The notes under the pieces: generated by a model
The model's input: the letters and a program-made list of their open reading frames with translations, nothing else
Told to the model about the DNA's origin: nothing
Databases searched by the model: none
Assembly: GCA_030549175.1 (NCBI GenBank)
Contig: JAUKUA010000007.1
Location: 1,798,001 to 1,862,000, forward strand
Direction of reading: 5' to 3'
DNA: 64,000 bases
Source of the DNA: Lasiosphaeris hirsuta
Lineage: Eukaryota; Ascomycota; Sordariomycetes; Sordariales; Lasiosphaeriaceae
Made by a program: the position numbers and the translations under genes
Shown here: one piece after another, positions 35,072 to 44,967 of the stretch
Position numbering within the stretch: the first letter of the stretch is position 1
Layout: the number at the start of each line of letters is the position of its first letter

Positions 35072-36211
35072 ATGGACTCGATGTACTGCCACTCGTGCCA
35101 TCACCAATGGCAGCGGGCATCGGATGTCATCGAATGTCCTGCGTGCAGGAGCGCATCCACCGAAATCGTCCGCGAGTCCCCGGGCCCTCATGCAGCAAAC
35201 CCGTTGCTAACACTCGTACAGATTTCTCCCGAGAATGATCCTCGACACTTCCACAACAATCAGCAGCCGACCGGCGCTGCCCCGGACTTAGCCGGGCCGG
35301 GTGCCAGCGCTACGCCTGTGCCTAGCCAGCACCCGGAGGTGAGGCCTGCCGCAGACACATTAACCGGTCAGCCCAGCAACACCAATGGCAATGCTACGAG
35401 CCCTGGGGATGCCGCAAACTCAGGTGCCGAGTCTCAGAATCCACCTCATTCACACTCAGAGTTCATCTTTATGCTCTCTCGTCCGGCTATGACCTTTTTC
35501 ACCACAGTTGGCTCAACTGGAACCGACCACACCCCTCCGCTCGATGCAGATGCAGGTGCAGGTGCATCCCGAGGGCCAGCCATGCCGGTTTACATGGGCT
35601 TTCATATCTACACGCCAAACTTCCATCTCACACCGTCGTCACCACGCCCGGTAGATACAAATAGCCCTCCGGCGGGGACCGAAGCCACAACCAACCAGGC
35701 GCCGCCCCCCTCGGGTGAACCTCAGCAATACGGCCCGGCCCCGCCGCCAGATGCTACGTTCACGCCGATGGGCTTCATGGCATCCCTCCTCTCATCCCTC
35801 TTCAACCCCGGTGCGGCCGTTCTTGGCGATGCTGCGTATACCCAAGAGGCTTTCGATCGCATTATCAGCCAGCTTAGAGACCAAAGCAACCCAGGAGGCG
35901 CACCGCCCGCTTCGAAAACGGCCATTGAGAAATTGGAGGTCAGGGAGCTCGACGAGGAGATGATGGCGGGAGAAACCACGACAAGGTGCGTGATTTGTGT
36001 CGACGAGATGACGAAGGGTGACAAGGCCTCTGTTCTGCCATGCAGCCATTTCTTCCACGGCGAGTGTGTCACACCATGGTTGAAACAGCATAACACCTGC
36101 CCTGTTTGCCGAAGGCCAATTGAAGAGGAGACGGGCAAGCCGGCCAAGCTGGCCGAGTTTGTCCAGGAGACGGCGCCACGGAATACTCCAAATGCGGCGG
36201 ACTGCCCCTGA
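35072..36211 (+). CDS. RING-H2 E3 ubiquitin ligase (RNF126/RNF115-like)
   Basis: Probably a cytosolic ubiquitin ligase. The N-terminal zinc ribbon (YCHSCHHQW and ECPAC) and C-terminal RING-H2 (CVICVDEMTKGDKASVLPCS, then HFFHGECVTPWLKQHNTCPV C) match the RNF126/115 layout, with a long Pro/Ser-rich middle and a helix AFDRIISQLRDQS before the RING. The start is the ATG at 35072 (MDSMYC); the frame is open upstream but without an ATG. The single open frame gives 379 residues. A 54-base segment at 35168-35221 looks like an intron end (GCTAAC followed by ACAG) with a weak GTCCGC donor. Removing it keeps the frame and yields TEIISPENDPRHFH, which fits the family better. Confidence 0.85.
   Translation: MDSMYCHSCHHQWQRASDVIECPACRSASTEIVRESPGPHAANPLLTLVQISPENDPRHFHNNQQPTGAAPDLAGPGASATPVPSQHPEVRPAADTLTGQPSNTNGNATSPGDAANSGAESQNPPHSHSEFIFMLSRPAMTFFTTVGSTGTDHTPPLDADAGAGASRGPAMPVYMGFHIYTPNFHLTPSSPRPVDTNSPPAGTEATTNQAPPPSGEPQQYGPAPPPDATFTPMGFMASLLSSLFNPGAAVLGDAAYTQEAFDRIISQLRDQSNPGGAPPASKTAIEKLEVRELDEEMMAGETTTRCVICVDEMTKGDKASVLPCSHFFHGECVTPWLKQHNTCPVCRRPIEEETGKPAKLAEFVQETAPRNTPNAADCP
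35168..35221 (+). other. Possible 54-base in-frame intron
   Basis: The segment ends with a branch-like GCTAAC ten bases before ACAG and starts with GTCCGC, a weak donor. It is a multiple of three and stop-free, so both spliced and retained forms would be translated. The spliced form joins EI to ISPENDPRHFH. Confidence 0.5.
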
Positions 36212-37170
36212 GTTGATGATATCAACACTTTGATTTCATTTTCACGATATTACGAGCCCTTAAGCATTCGGGTAACAGTTACGATTGCGCGAGATGACAC
36301 CAGCGTTTCTTTTATTTTCTCTACGGCACCTGTACGAGATTGCGGGCATATTTCATGAGGTTGTCCGAGGACGGGGGCGTTTTGATGATTTACGGCCAAG
36401 TTGCATAGGTGTGCACGCAGCCATGCGAAGCATTGTGTTTCTGTGTTGAGGCTGCAATTGGGCATTTGCATATTCGATTGGGACGGGGAACACAGGATCC
36501 CGGGGTTGGAAAGTCGATGAATTTGTTGTACAACTAATACAGGGTGCATTGGTTGGCGTCTTCCAAAAATTTGCTGCTCCGTTATCTGATGACCCTCCTC
36601 ACCGGTGCCCGCTCCTTCGGATCAGTTAGATAACTATTAATTTATGAGCTGTAATTTATTAACTGTTCTACTACCACACCTACGTCGCACCTACTCTTCC
36701 TCTATACTATACCCTCTGAGTGTTCTGTGACCCTTAACAGTAAGTAGTAAAGAGCCAAAATTTCTTGTCGGCTGACTTTTATAATAACTTAAGGAGAGGA
36801 GGCTATTCTATTATATCAAAAAACCTTTATGTACCGGATCTACGTGGGAGGCTATATTTGTAACGCTGTTAGGCGCTAGGGTGACAAGGATAGGGGGGGT
36901 CGGACTGCAAGTGGAAGGTGGTTGCAAGGAGATCAATTGAAGCCTGGACCTCTCAACTGAGTTGAGGAGTTCCACTGCTCTTTTCTATCTCGGCCAGGGT
37001 ATCTGGAAACGGGAGGGTACTCTGTGGGTTCTTTGTCGCCTGTGTTCCGAACCGTCCTGCACCTTGCGAAGGTTTTCCGCGGAGGTGTTCTTTATCCTGT
37101 GTTCTCCTTGACGAAAAGAACATCACGACACAACGAAGTGGGGGAGCCCTGACGATCCGACCAAGTCAAC
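36212..37170. other. AT-rich non-genic stretch
   Basis: From about 36600 the base composition turns AT-rich and rich in TA dinucleotides, unlike the genes before it. This marks the start of the decayed accessory block. The part at 37020-37130 is repeat-like but not assignable. Confidence 0.4.
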
Positions 37171-37680
37171 AGGCATTTTCTGGGCTACCGAATGGCCCAA
37201 GAAGCAATAGGCGTTAAATCCTAAGATCCAACTATTCGATCACACCTACAAGACCAACGATAAGAGGCTTTGCCCTGTTCCAGGTAGTAGGCCACGATAG
37301 TCTTGGGATGGCCTATTTAATGGCTTGGGGGTTTACCAACAACGAAACCGAAGAAGGCTTCAATTGGCTGATGGAGCAAGTCGGCCACGTGCGCCAACAG
37401 ATCCAGGCTCCACCCCTGATACCTATCAACTTTGACGAACATGAGGAACGCAGTGGCCCGCATCTATCCGGATACGCAGCCGCAGCTCTACATCTTCCAC
37501 ATCAATAAGAACGTTACGCTAGGGATACACCAAGAGTGGGATAAATTGTGGGCAAGACAGAGCAATGGAATTGGTGATGAATTCAGTGGTATTGTGGGCC
37601 AGGATTTTCCTAGCCTGCAACAGCTATCTAGGTGGCATGGTGTGAGCATGACAAAACAGATGCAAAACCAGTGATGGATT
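37171..37680 (+). mobile_element. MULE-type transposase relic
   Basis: Fragments in three frames follow a Mutator-like (MULE) transposase. GIFWATEWPKKQ, stop, ALNPKIQLFDHTYKTNDKRL comes first. GFTNNETEEGFNWLMEQVGH with VRQQIQAPP follows in a second frame (from 37308). EHMRNAVARIYPDTQPQLYI with FHINKNVTLGIHQEWDKL follows in a third (37432 on). The stop at 37208-37210 (TAG) lies where tryptophan is expected, a G-to-A change consistent with RIP on the other strand. Terminal inverted repeats were not identified. The copy is dead. Confidence 0.75.
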
Positions 37681-37718
37681 CTGTGGTGTTGTGGGCCAGG
37701 ATTTCCTGGCCCGCAGCT
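37574..37718 (+). repeat. Direct repeat of ~48 bp with palindromic core
   Basis: Two copies (about 37574-37624 and 37671-37718) share GTGATG.ATTC.GTGGT.TTG and TGGGCCAGGATTT.CCT.GCC. The second copy holds the near-perfect palindrome GGGCCAGGA-TT-TCCTGGCCC. They sit at the end of the MULE relic and may be element ends or a nested miniature element. Confidence 0.55.
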
Positions 37719-37832
37719 AAAATAGGCGTGCATCAGTGCGCGCCGTTGGCCTTCGCGCTTGAGGATTGATTTGAGTCTTGCCTTCGAATTTGCCATACTC
37801 AACACCATGGAATAGATCAATACAGTACTCTA

Positions 37833-38141
37833 TTAGGCTGGAATACGTGGTGTGGATGGCGATTGTATCGAAATAGTGGCCAATTGCATGTTGAGAATAT
37901 TGTCACTAGCGCCGAACCCCAATAGGAGCTTGGCGCTTGGGAAGGACTGTAGCACATGCGCTCTCACTTTCCTAGCGTCCCTGCGTTCCTTACTGGGTAT
38001 CTTGCTGAAGCCTTGGTCGAGGGCGTCTGTGAGCATCTTGAAAACCGCCTACTTCGTAGAGTACTCCGCGTCGTGTTCGGCTTTTAGTTCTAACATAAAG
38101 TTAGAGAGGACCGTATAGAGTGGGCGTTGCTTAGGCGCCAT
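37833..38141 (-). pseudogene. Unknown ORF fragment with an internal stop
   Basis: On the minus strand an ATG at 38141 starts MAPKQRPLYTVLSNFMLELK. The frame hits TAG at 38049-38047, then continues AVFKMLTDALDQGFSKIPSK and ERRDARKVRAHVLQSFPSAK to 37833. The sequence looks protein-like across the stop. I do not recognise it. It sits between a transposase relic and a tRNA and may be part of another dead element. Confidence 0.3.
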
Positions 38142-38320
38142 GATGAGAGCGAGCGCGGGTTGCGCGTGGGGGTCGGGGTCGCAAAAGAATTGTCCGAAGG
38201 CGAGTAAAGTCGGGATGTTGGTGTTTCGTCGTGGCTGATTGGTTGCTTTCTTCCTGAAAAAAATGTTGTTGGGGAGAAGCCTGATTAATGAATGCAAGTC
38301 ATAGGGTTTACACTGAAATA

Positions 38321-38412
38321 GGGTGCATGGTCTAGTGGTATGATTTCTGTTTTGCAATGCCTCAGCTGCACTCACATACAGAAGGTCCCGCGTTCGATCC
38401 GCGGTGCATCCA
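38321..38412 (+). tRNA. tRNA-Ala(TGC) with ~20-base intron
   Basis: The cloverleaf is complete. The acceptor GGGTGCA/TGCATCC carries a G3-T70 pair, the universal alanine identity element. The D arm is GTCT-AGTGGTA-TGAT. The anticodon stem TCTGT/ACAGA has loop TTTGCA + T (anticodon TGC) split after position 37 by an intron of about 20 bases. The variable loop is AGGTC, the T arm CCGCG-TTCGATC-CGCGG, and the discriminator base A. The A box TGGTCTAGTGG and B box are intact. A protein-like minus-strand frame across it is only a shadow. Confidence 0.88.
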
Positions 38413-39540
38413 CATCTTTTTGCCGTATTTAGCAATTTTGCCTGGCAGCATTCGGTCATGGATTCAATGGATTGTCGTGTTATCAATTTGAGGGTCGCGC
38501 ACTGTCTTTTCCAATGCCTCCCACCATTGGTTGTCTTTGGGAGGTATCTAAGGCAGAATTTCCACGAGGAGTTGTCTGTGTCGCTGTTTGGGGTGCCGTT
38601 TTTTGGCAGGTTGGACCTGCCAATTTCGGTACCCTAAAACACCCTCGATAAGTACATTTTTGGCGGGGCATATGTACCCCTCAAAGTCTACTGCACACAC
38701 GCTGTACACTGACCCCGTACACCGCTAAAGCGCTCGTTCTCGGCGAAGTGTGCCAGGATCCAGGGCTCCGGGTAGCCAGAGTAGAGAAGTAAGAATGATA
38801 TTTAGGTCGGCTATGCCGCCGTGTCTCCTACGCTCTCCGAGAACAGTTTGAGACGTGTTATTTATCGTGAGAGTGTACTTTAATCAGAGACGGTATAGAC
38901 TTAATCTAGGACTCAACACCTCAGCCGAGCTAAGCCTACGAGTTTTGTCCCTTGTTTTGGGTACTTTGTAAGGTATCGCGACCCCAATCTACTATTATAG
39001 CTACTGATAAGTGCTTATAGGGGTCGAGAGCCCATACTGGCTGGGCCCGTGAGCTAATAGAGAGCGTAGATCCTGCTTAGATTGCTTCCATCTAAGCGTA
39101 GCTTACGGCGCTAAAGACATCGGAAGCCCCACCGCTTACCAGTGAGGAACTTTAGCATTACTAGGATCGAGGAAACAAGCGATGTCCTATTCGACCGAGA
39201 CACTCCGATAACTCGAAGGTAAATATAGTTCTTAGCTAACGACGATAGATAGCTTTTTGCGTATTGCTGCCAAATATACCAGCCTAGAAGCTTCTTTTAC
39301 GTACATAGTACGGAGGCCTAAAAACAAAGTCGGTAAAGAGAGTACGGTCCGTAGGTACTTAAGGGATCTATCAACGTTGTTTAAAAACTATAGCGGTGGG
39401 GATCTCGAGGAGTAGGTTCGAGACTACTTTTTAACTGTCGCTATGGTGGGGTGGGCTGATTAGAATTTGGGGAATTTGGGCACAGGGCAAATGGCTGATT
39501 TGGGTTTTTTTTTTTTTTTTTTTTTTTTTACAGATTGAGC
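38413..39540. other. AT-rich decayed repeat DNA with a poly-T tract
   Basis: About 38690-39430 is dense in stops and TA dinucleotides on all frames and looks like a RIP-affected repeat. No domain can be read. A tract of more than 20 T residues at about 39507-39530 ends it. Confidence 0.4.
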
Positions 39541-40018
39541 TATGGACCTCTGTACAACAGCACCGTCGGCTCCCAAGCCCGCGATACCAAGTTGTACAAC
39601 TCTTCGTCGGGTTGCCCCTTGCGCCCAACACCAACATAGCTCTCATTTAGCTACTGCTCACCACTCGCACGCCGCTGCAAAAGAAGCGCCGAGGGTCTCC
39701 GAGGGAGGTATGCGGTTCGTAGCGGCCACGGACATCCAGGCCGTCAGATCGTGTCTCGAGAGGTCTGGGACATGGGTACGCAGCAAGTCGGGCTACCCCG
39801 CCGCTTTCCCGTCCTAGGCAAACAAACTGTCACTACTCCCGGATGACAAACGATGCCAGATCAACAAAGCCGCCGTCATCACGAAACATGGTCTCAACCG
39901 AGGCCGTGCTGGCGAGCATCGACGACTTTTCCCGGCGTAGCAGCCGCCCTCGCTCCCCGAGACGCAGCACAGCCGGGGCGCGTTGCCCGTCATCACTCCT
40001 ATCATTTTACTCTAGTAG
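39541..40018. other. Non-genic or decayed coding DNA
   Basis: The base composition is more GC-rich than the preceding block. Open frames are short. It may be the decayed upstream part of the DUF3638 relic, but no motif can be read. Confidence 0.3.
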
Positions 40019-40483
40019 CTTTCGAGGAGGGACCGACATAGGCTGTCGGATGCGTGGCGGCGACACCTGATCGACTACGCCGCTGCCCTGACGGCCCTGC
40101 AGCGGGCCGAGCTTCTCGTTCGTTCCGCCGATAACAACAGGGAGCTGATCGGGGAGCCCCTCAACGTGGGCTACGAGACCTGGGACCTTGTACATTTCCC
40201 TCGGCTGCTGTTCGAGGCTGACAACGACACCCTTATCCGCCCGACTCAGAAGCGCATCGCGCCGGCCATGATGTGCCTGCCCGGCAAGGGCAATCACGCC
40301 ATGCAGCTCGATATGGGTGAGGGCAAGTCGTCCGTCATCGTCCTCATGATGGCGGTGGAGCTCGCCGACGGGTTGCGCCTCGTCCGCGTCCTGCTGACTG
40401 GCGAACTCTCGCGTCTCCGGTATCAGCTCGTAGGTTTCAGTGCTCTCCGTGTCTTCCCAGCACCCTGGCGAACCATGGCCTAG
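40019..40483 (+). pseudogene. Fragment of a DUF3638-family giant protein
   Basis: An uninterrupted 155-codon stretch reads RRLSDAWRRHLIDYAAALTA, LQRAELLVRSADNNRELIGE, WDLVHFPRLLFEADNDTLIR and MQLDMGEGKSSVIVLMMAVE. This matches my memory of the DUF3638 region of very large (over 2000-residue) fungal proteins, including the P-loop-like GEGKSSVI. The frame is bounded by a TAG at 40016-40018 and a TAG at 40481-40483. Neither the rest of the family protein upstream nor downstream is present, so this is a gene fragment, possibly carried here by duplication or a mobile element. Confidence 0.65.
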
Positions 40484-42414
40484 CCCAAGACTCGCCATGA
40501 TCCTCAACGGGAGTAGAGCCTTGGTCAAGACATTGGTGAAGACGAACTCGACGACAAATCTGTACTTTGTATCGACGCTCTCCCACTGCCAGAGCACCTC
40601 CTTCTCATCTCCCCTTCACAATCTTGTATTGTTATCCCCACCTCCGCCTCCGCCTCCGTTGTATCGGGTATAAAGCTAAACCACCCCTTATACCGCAAGT
40701 AGCGCTCAAATCGCCGGACCCGCTCTGGTCACACATCTCTCAACTATGTTCCTGTTTAAGAATGAATGGCGTGTTCAATCACACTCGCGTCTCCCCGAGG
40801 CGGCTGCTCCCTCGCCTGCTGCGCACCATGCCCTGCCTCCCGTTCCAAGTGGACAAGCTCTTCTACACAGCATAGCTATGGTCAACCTTGGGTGTACGGT
40901 AGCTGCCAGGCAGTGGAAATTGGCGGTGCTGAGAAAGTTGAAGCTGAAAGGGACGTTCCAGGCCACAGTACGTCCCTTCCTGACAGCTGACTAAAACCCA
41001 CCAGATTAGAGAAGGTGGTCACGGTTGCCCTCATCCCCTATGAAAACTGTTGAAATGAATGCATGCTTGGTTCGCACCTTACATCAAGCGGCTGTGGTCG
41101 TTCTCGTTGCTCGGTTCTTTTCACTAACCACATTCACGACTCGAGAGCCCGGGTGCAGTACCTGTGTTTCAATGTCATGCCTAGGAGACTCTAGTCTACT
41201 AGCAGGGAATCGAGTTCCTCATCAGGGCGAGTGAGCTGTGAACATTCAATTGGTGCAATGCAATGTCGCAGAAGTCGAGTCCCCGTTGAATCTTGCCGGC
41301 CTAGTGCCTGCGCTTCAGCAGCACGAGAGTCCCTGCCTTACTAAACCCATGTTTCAAGAACCACCTTTCCGACTCGGGAACTGCCGGGCTCTGTGGGCGT
41401 TGCTGCTACGTTTGTAGTGCACGATCTTACGATGACGGCTTGGGCTTTCCTCGATCCAGGAAACTAAGCAGCATCTCAGCAGCTATTTCCCTTCTTAGAT
41501 GCCGGGAAGCAGTCACGGAACGCGGAGAGATAATGCAAGTGCGCTGAGTTGAGTGATGGTGTTGAGTTCGATAATTTGAGCCCCGTCCCATGATTGATTC
41601 TCTTCAGCATCAACAACATCAGGTCTGTGTAAGTGCCCTTCACCCTCCACGGTCACTCCGGTTGGAGAGGTCGCCCAGTGACAGGTTGTGCACTTGGATG
41701 CTGATTATGAGTAGCAATATGATTCGAAGAAATTTTTTTTTTGGGTATTGTCGTTGGTCGCTGGCGCCTCCGCCCTTGCGGCGTTTTACTCTTTTCCGCC
41801 CCCCGACCCCCGTGACGAGCTTCGGCTCGTCATACACGAGGTAGTCGCCGGTATATCTACATGTAGCGCTCAAACATCTTTGCACTGTCCCTACGGGAGC
41901 CTTAACTGATGTTTGCTCTCTCCAGACACAACGGCTGCCGGGGTAGAGGAGCCTCCCCCCCCCTACCCATCCTCTTCTCCGCCACCTCCTGACGTGTTCG
42001 GTTCGTTGAGGCCGACCGATATAAGAACTCGGCGACCTCTCTTATGTCTCGTGCGACGCCCCTCGCCGCACAGAGCCCACATGGGCCAGCTGCACTAAAA
42101 CTACTAGAGCTAACTTCGGCGTTTGAAGTTTTAGATTTTTTGTGCTGGTTGTTCCGTATTGAATCGTCGGAAAGTTAAACCCAGGGGCAAGCACGGGGAT
42201 AAAATTAGACGAATGCCCGCTGTATGCCGAGAATGCAAACCTTGATCCAAACTTTTCCAGCCACACCCTCTAGGCATTTAGACCCTCAAAATGTTTACGC
42301 GTATCCGCAGAAAATGACCTCCCACATCTCTCATAGCGACCATAACCACTTGACTGATGCATAAGATCGGCCAATACAAACATTTCCACCCCGCTTCTAA
42401 TTTCATCTCGCACA
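40484..42414. other. Non-genic stretch of about 1.9 kb
   Basis: No gene is supported. It contains a perfect 8-bp hairpin with a TTCG loop at 41813-41832, runs of T and C, and a minus-strand frame (41885-41640) rich in basic residues that I do not recognise. Confidence 0.35.
41813..41832. repeat. 8-bp hairpin with TTCG tetraloop
   Basis: TGACGAGC and GCTCGTCA are exact reverse complements around TTCG, closed by C-G, the very stable cUUCGg loop if transcribed on the plus strand. No T-run follows directly. Function is unknown. Confidence 0.5.
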
Positions 42415-43040
42415 ATGGGGATATCTGACTGGTTCTACTACTCCCTCTCATATCTCGGACTCTACCGGCCCAAGCCAGCGAAGCTCGTCTTTGTCGGGCT
42501 CGACAACGCCGGGAAATCAAGCCTGCTCCAAAATTGTGCAAACAATCTGCCAGGCTTTGCTGCGGCCACATCGCACCCCGGCTTAGAGACGCTGATCAAG
42601 GGCAACGTTTCATTCACCGCTCTCGACGTTGGCGGTCATCCCCAAAACCGTGAGCTATGGACAAAGAGCATCTGTGGGGTCTCGGCTGTCATCTTCATGG
42701 TCGTCGCCCAGGATGCTGAGCGATTCGACGAAGCCGCAGCAGAACTTCACGCCCTTTCAGCTGTCGAGGGGCTCGAGGGGGTGCCGTTCTTGGTGCTAGG
42801 CAATAAAATCAACCACCCTGGTGCAAGTACGTGATAACTCCCCAGCGTCTGTTGAAATAACTGCCGTTTTATGCTGTTGCTAACCTAATGTATCATCGAA
42901 CAGTCACGTCGGCGCAGGTCATCTGGGATCGACTTCGGGCGCACGAGATTAAAAGCCGACCAGTCAGGGTATTCATGTGCTCAGTAGTCACAAGGCTAGG
43001 ATACCAGGAGGGTGTTAGATGGCTTGCAGGCAAGATATAG
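42415..43040 (+). CDS. Divergent SAR1-like small GTPase
   Basis: SAR1 GTPases start COPII coat assembly at the ER. This gene has two exons (42415-42826 and 42904-43040) encoding 182 residues. SAR1 features: N-terminal amphipathic start DWFYYSLSYLGL, P-loop GLDNAGKS (28-35), DVGGH switch II (71-75), VPFLVLGNK, and the C-terminal VFMCSVVTRLGYQEGVRWL. Departures: the switch I HPT motif reads HPG (residue 56), losing the magnesium-binding threonine. The guanine-specifying NKxD reads NKIN (Asn133). The segment between the NKxD region and the C-terminal strand is shortened. The reading frame is nonetheless intact and spliced, so it is either a recent decaying paralog or a specialised GTPase-like protein. 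The standard SAR1 must lie elsewhere. It sits alone among repeats. Confidence 0.8.
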
Positions 43041-44556
43041 TGAATAGGCGAAAGACTGGGTTAGGAGGGGCGAATGAATTAGGCTGGAAATCACGATTAG
43101 TTTCATGAAGTGGCTGCGTGCACACATGTTACAACCTGTGCACCTGGTACCGGGGTACGAGGTGTTGAATGACAGATCGCAAGGAGCAATGCTCGACTTG
43201 GTTGGGGGGAGAGGAAGGTTGATCAAATGAAGGCAAAACTCTCAGAAAGGATATTCATACTTTCTAATTGGCTCTTCTCTTGCTGACACTGCTGATTGGG
43301 TGCACTGCTCTTGGCACCACGTGACAGGTGACACCCCAACCAGATTGTGACAACATGTTAGAAGATGCACACTAGGTCCTCTTGCAAAAAAAAAAATCCA
43401 AAAAAAATCCTGTTTTTCTTTGTTGACAATCCTTTGGCACCGGAAATGTACCGCCCCGCACTAAGAACTTAACTATATTCGGCAGATTTATAGACCCACT
43501 AACTGCTTAATGTCAAAAAGAAGGGGTTCTGCCCCCTGGGGTCGAACCCAGGGGCTCCAGCTAGCAGGTCTAAAAAGGGGGCTTTCTAGCAGAGCCAGAA
43601 AGCGAGAACAAACAGACACAACAGTCACAATACAACCTGTTTATAACCACACGTGGAATCTAAGGTGTCGTACTTCTGACATATACCTGGGCCCTAAAGT
43701 TTTGTTGATGCGTACGCCCTAACAGGCCTATAAAGATAGCACCTGTATAGGGTTGTTACAGTGGGCTCGTACTGTAACGTACGCTGCGGAAGCGGGGTGG
43801 AGTAGCTGTGCGGAGTGTTGTGCGGTGGAAGTAGTTCACGTACAATAGCGGAACCCCGGGCGCTAAGTGAAGCAAATACAGAAGGTCTTCAGTGGACTAC
43901 GCACGTGGAATTAAAGTGCTTGCTACTCGCCTAGTTTTCTACTCCTAGCTCGCGGGTCTCGAACTTGATTAAACGTACTTCTTAACGTAGCAGATCAGGA
44001 AAAATTGCAGATCAAATTCAAAAGATTTGCGAGACTCGTGCCGGCGGGTTTGATCCGTCCTTCCAATGCCGGCGTCGAGGGTGACGGTTCGTGTTGCGTT
44101 GCGTTACGTTGCGCGTTCGAGCTTGAGTGCGGCATTTTTGCCGTTGGTTAGGATACGCAAAGCCAGAGGAAACGAAAGGAGTAGGAGGAAAGGCAGAATC
44201 GTGGCGAGGGACCGAGGCATGAAAGTATTTTATCGTCAAGAGTTGACCTCGCAATCCAGCAGCTGGTACGCGGGGCACTGGGATTGAGGGGCAATGTGAG
44301 GCCCGTGCGCTGAACTATGATTGGTGGATGCCGCCGCGCGGCCGACCAGTCAAAAACGGCAGCCCCGACAGCAACACAGGAATTTCAGCGCTTAGCTATG
44401 TGTCGGGTTCAATGCGCCGCGAGATGAAGATCAAGCAGACCCGGCTTTCTGAAAAGGGCCCCCAAGAAGAGAGAGGACCTCTCCTCCTTGACCCTTTTTT
44501 TTTTTTAGCATTTGGTAAGAGCTCGAAATGGTGGATTGTCTTCGGCTTTTCCTAAC
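43041..44556. other. AT-rich and repeat-like stretch without a gene
   Basis: Apart from the LTR-like segment at 43533-43778, I see only A/T runs and short overlapping frames. A T-run at about 44492-44504 precedes the next open frame. Confidence 0.35.
43533..43778 (-). repeat. Possible solo LTR or retroelement relic
   Basis: On the minus strand the segment starts with an inverted repeat (GTTACAGT..ACTGTAAC, 43755-43778), has a TATAAACAGG box and ends near a TGGAGCCCCTGGG that could be a primer-binding site. Both ends are uncertain and no second LTR or coding region was found. Confidence 0.25.
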
Positions 44557-44967
44557 ATGGACCGTGGGGACGTTATCATGCGGGAAAGCGAGGGCGGCCT
44601 CACAGTTAGCGACCAGCCCAAGGACATCAGGACATCAATAGCCGGGATCACAGACAAAGGAGCCAGAGCCTTTGCAGAGGAGATTGACCCCTGGAACCTG
44701 CGCCAAGAGTTGGCCAAAGCCAGAGTCGGTTCGCGAGATTCCCTCGACCGGTTGCTTGGGAATGATATGCCGGTCGCACAAACATATCCTCGACAGTTTA
44801 ACCTTCCCAGGCACCCCCCTCCAGGTCCCCTCCCTTATGCTGAAGAAACACTGGTGAATGCGGCGGCTTGTCAGTATGGCATGGATGCTCAGGGGCAGCT
44901 CTTTTCCGTCAAAGCTATTGACGCCGCCGGCATTGGTGACCTAGACGACACTGGGCTATCTGATTGA
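44557..44967 (+). CDS. Hypothetical protein
   Basis: A 136-codon open frame starts at the ATG at 44557 and reads MDRGDVIMRESEGGLTVSDQ to the TGA at 44965-44967. The composition is soluble and slightly acidic; DPWNLRQELAKARVGSRDSL looks helical. No domain is recognised. The frame is open a little upstream, preceded by a T-run and AG that could be a splice acceptor, so a first exon may be missing. It lies in a decayed neighbourhood and could be a fragment. Confidence 0.35.
   Translation: MDRGDVIMRESEGGLTVSDQPKDIRTSIAGITDKGARAFAEEIDPWNLRQELAKARVGSRDSLDRLLGNDMPVAQTYPRQFNLPRHPPPGPLPYAEETLVNAAACQYGMDAQGQLFSVKAIDAAGIGDLDDTGLSD

Noticed and set aside
38049..38486. Minus-strand frame spanning 38.0-38.5 kb as one protein
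   Set aside because: Most of its first part is the antisense of the tRNA-Ala gene.
43533..43610. A tRNA gene around the GGTTCGACCCC-like box
   Set aside because: The T-arm-like palindrome is present, but no matching D arm, anticodon arm or acceptor stem could be built on either strand.
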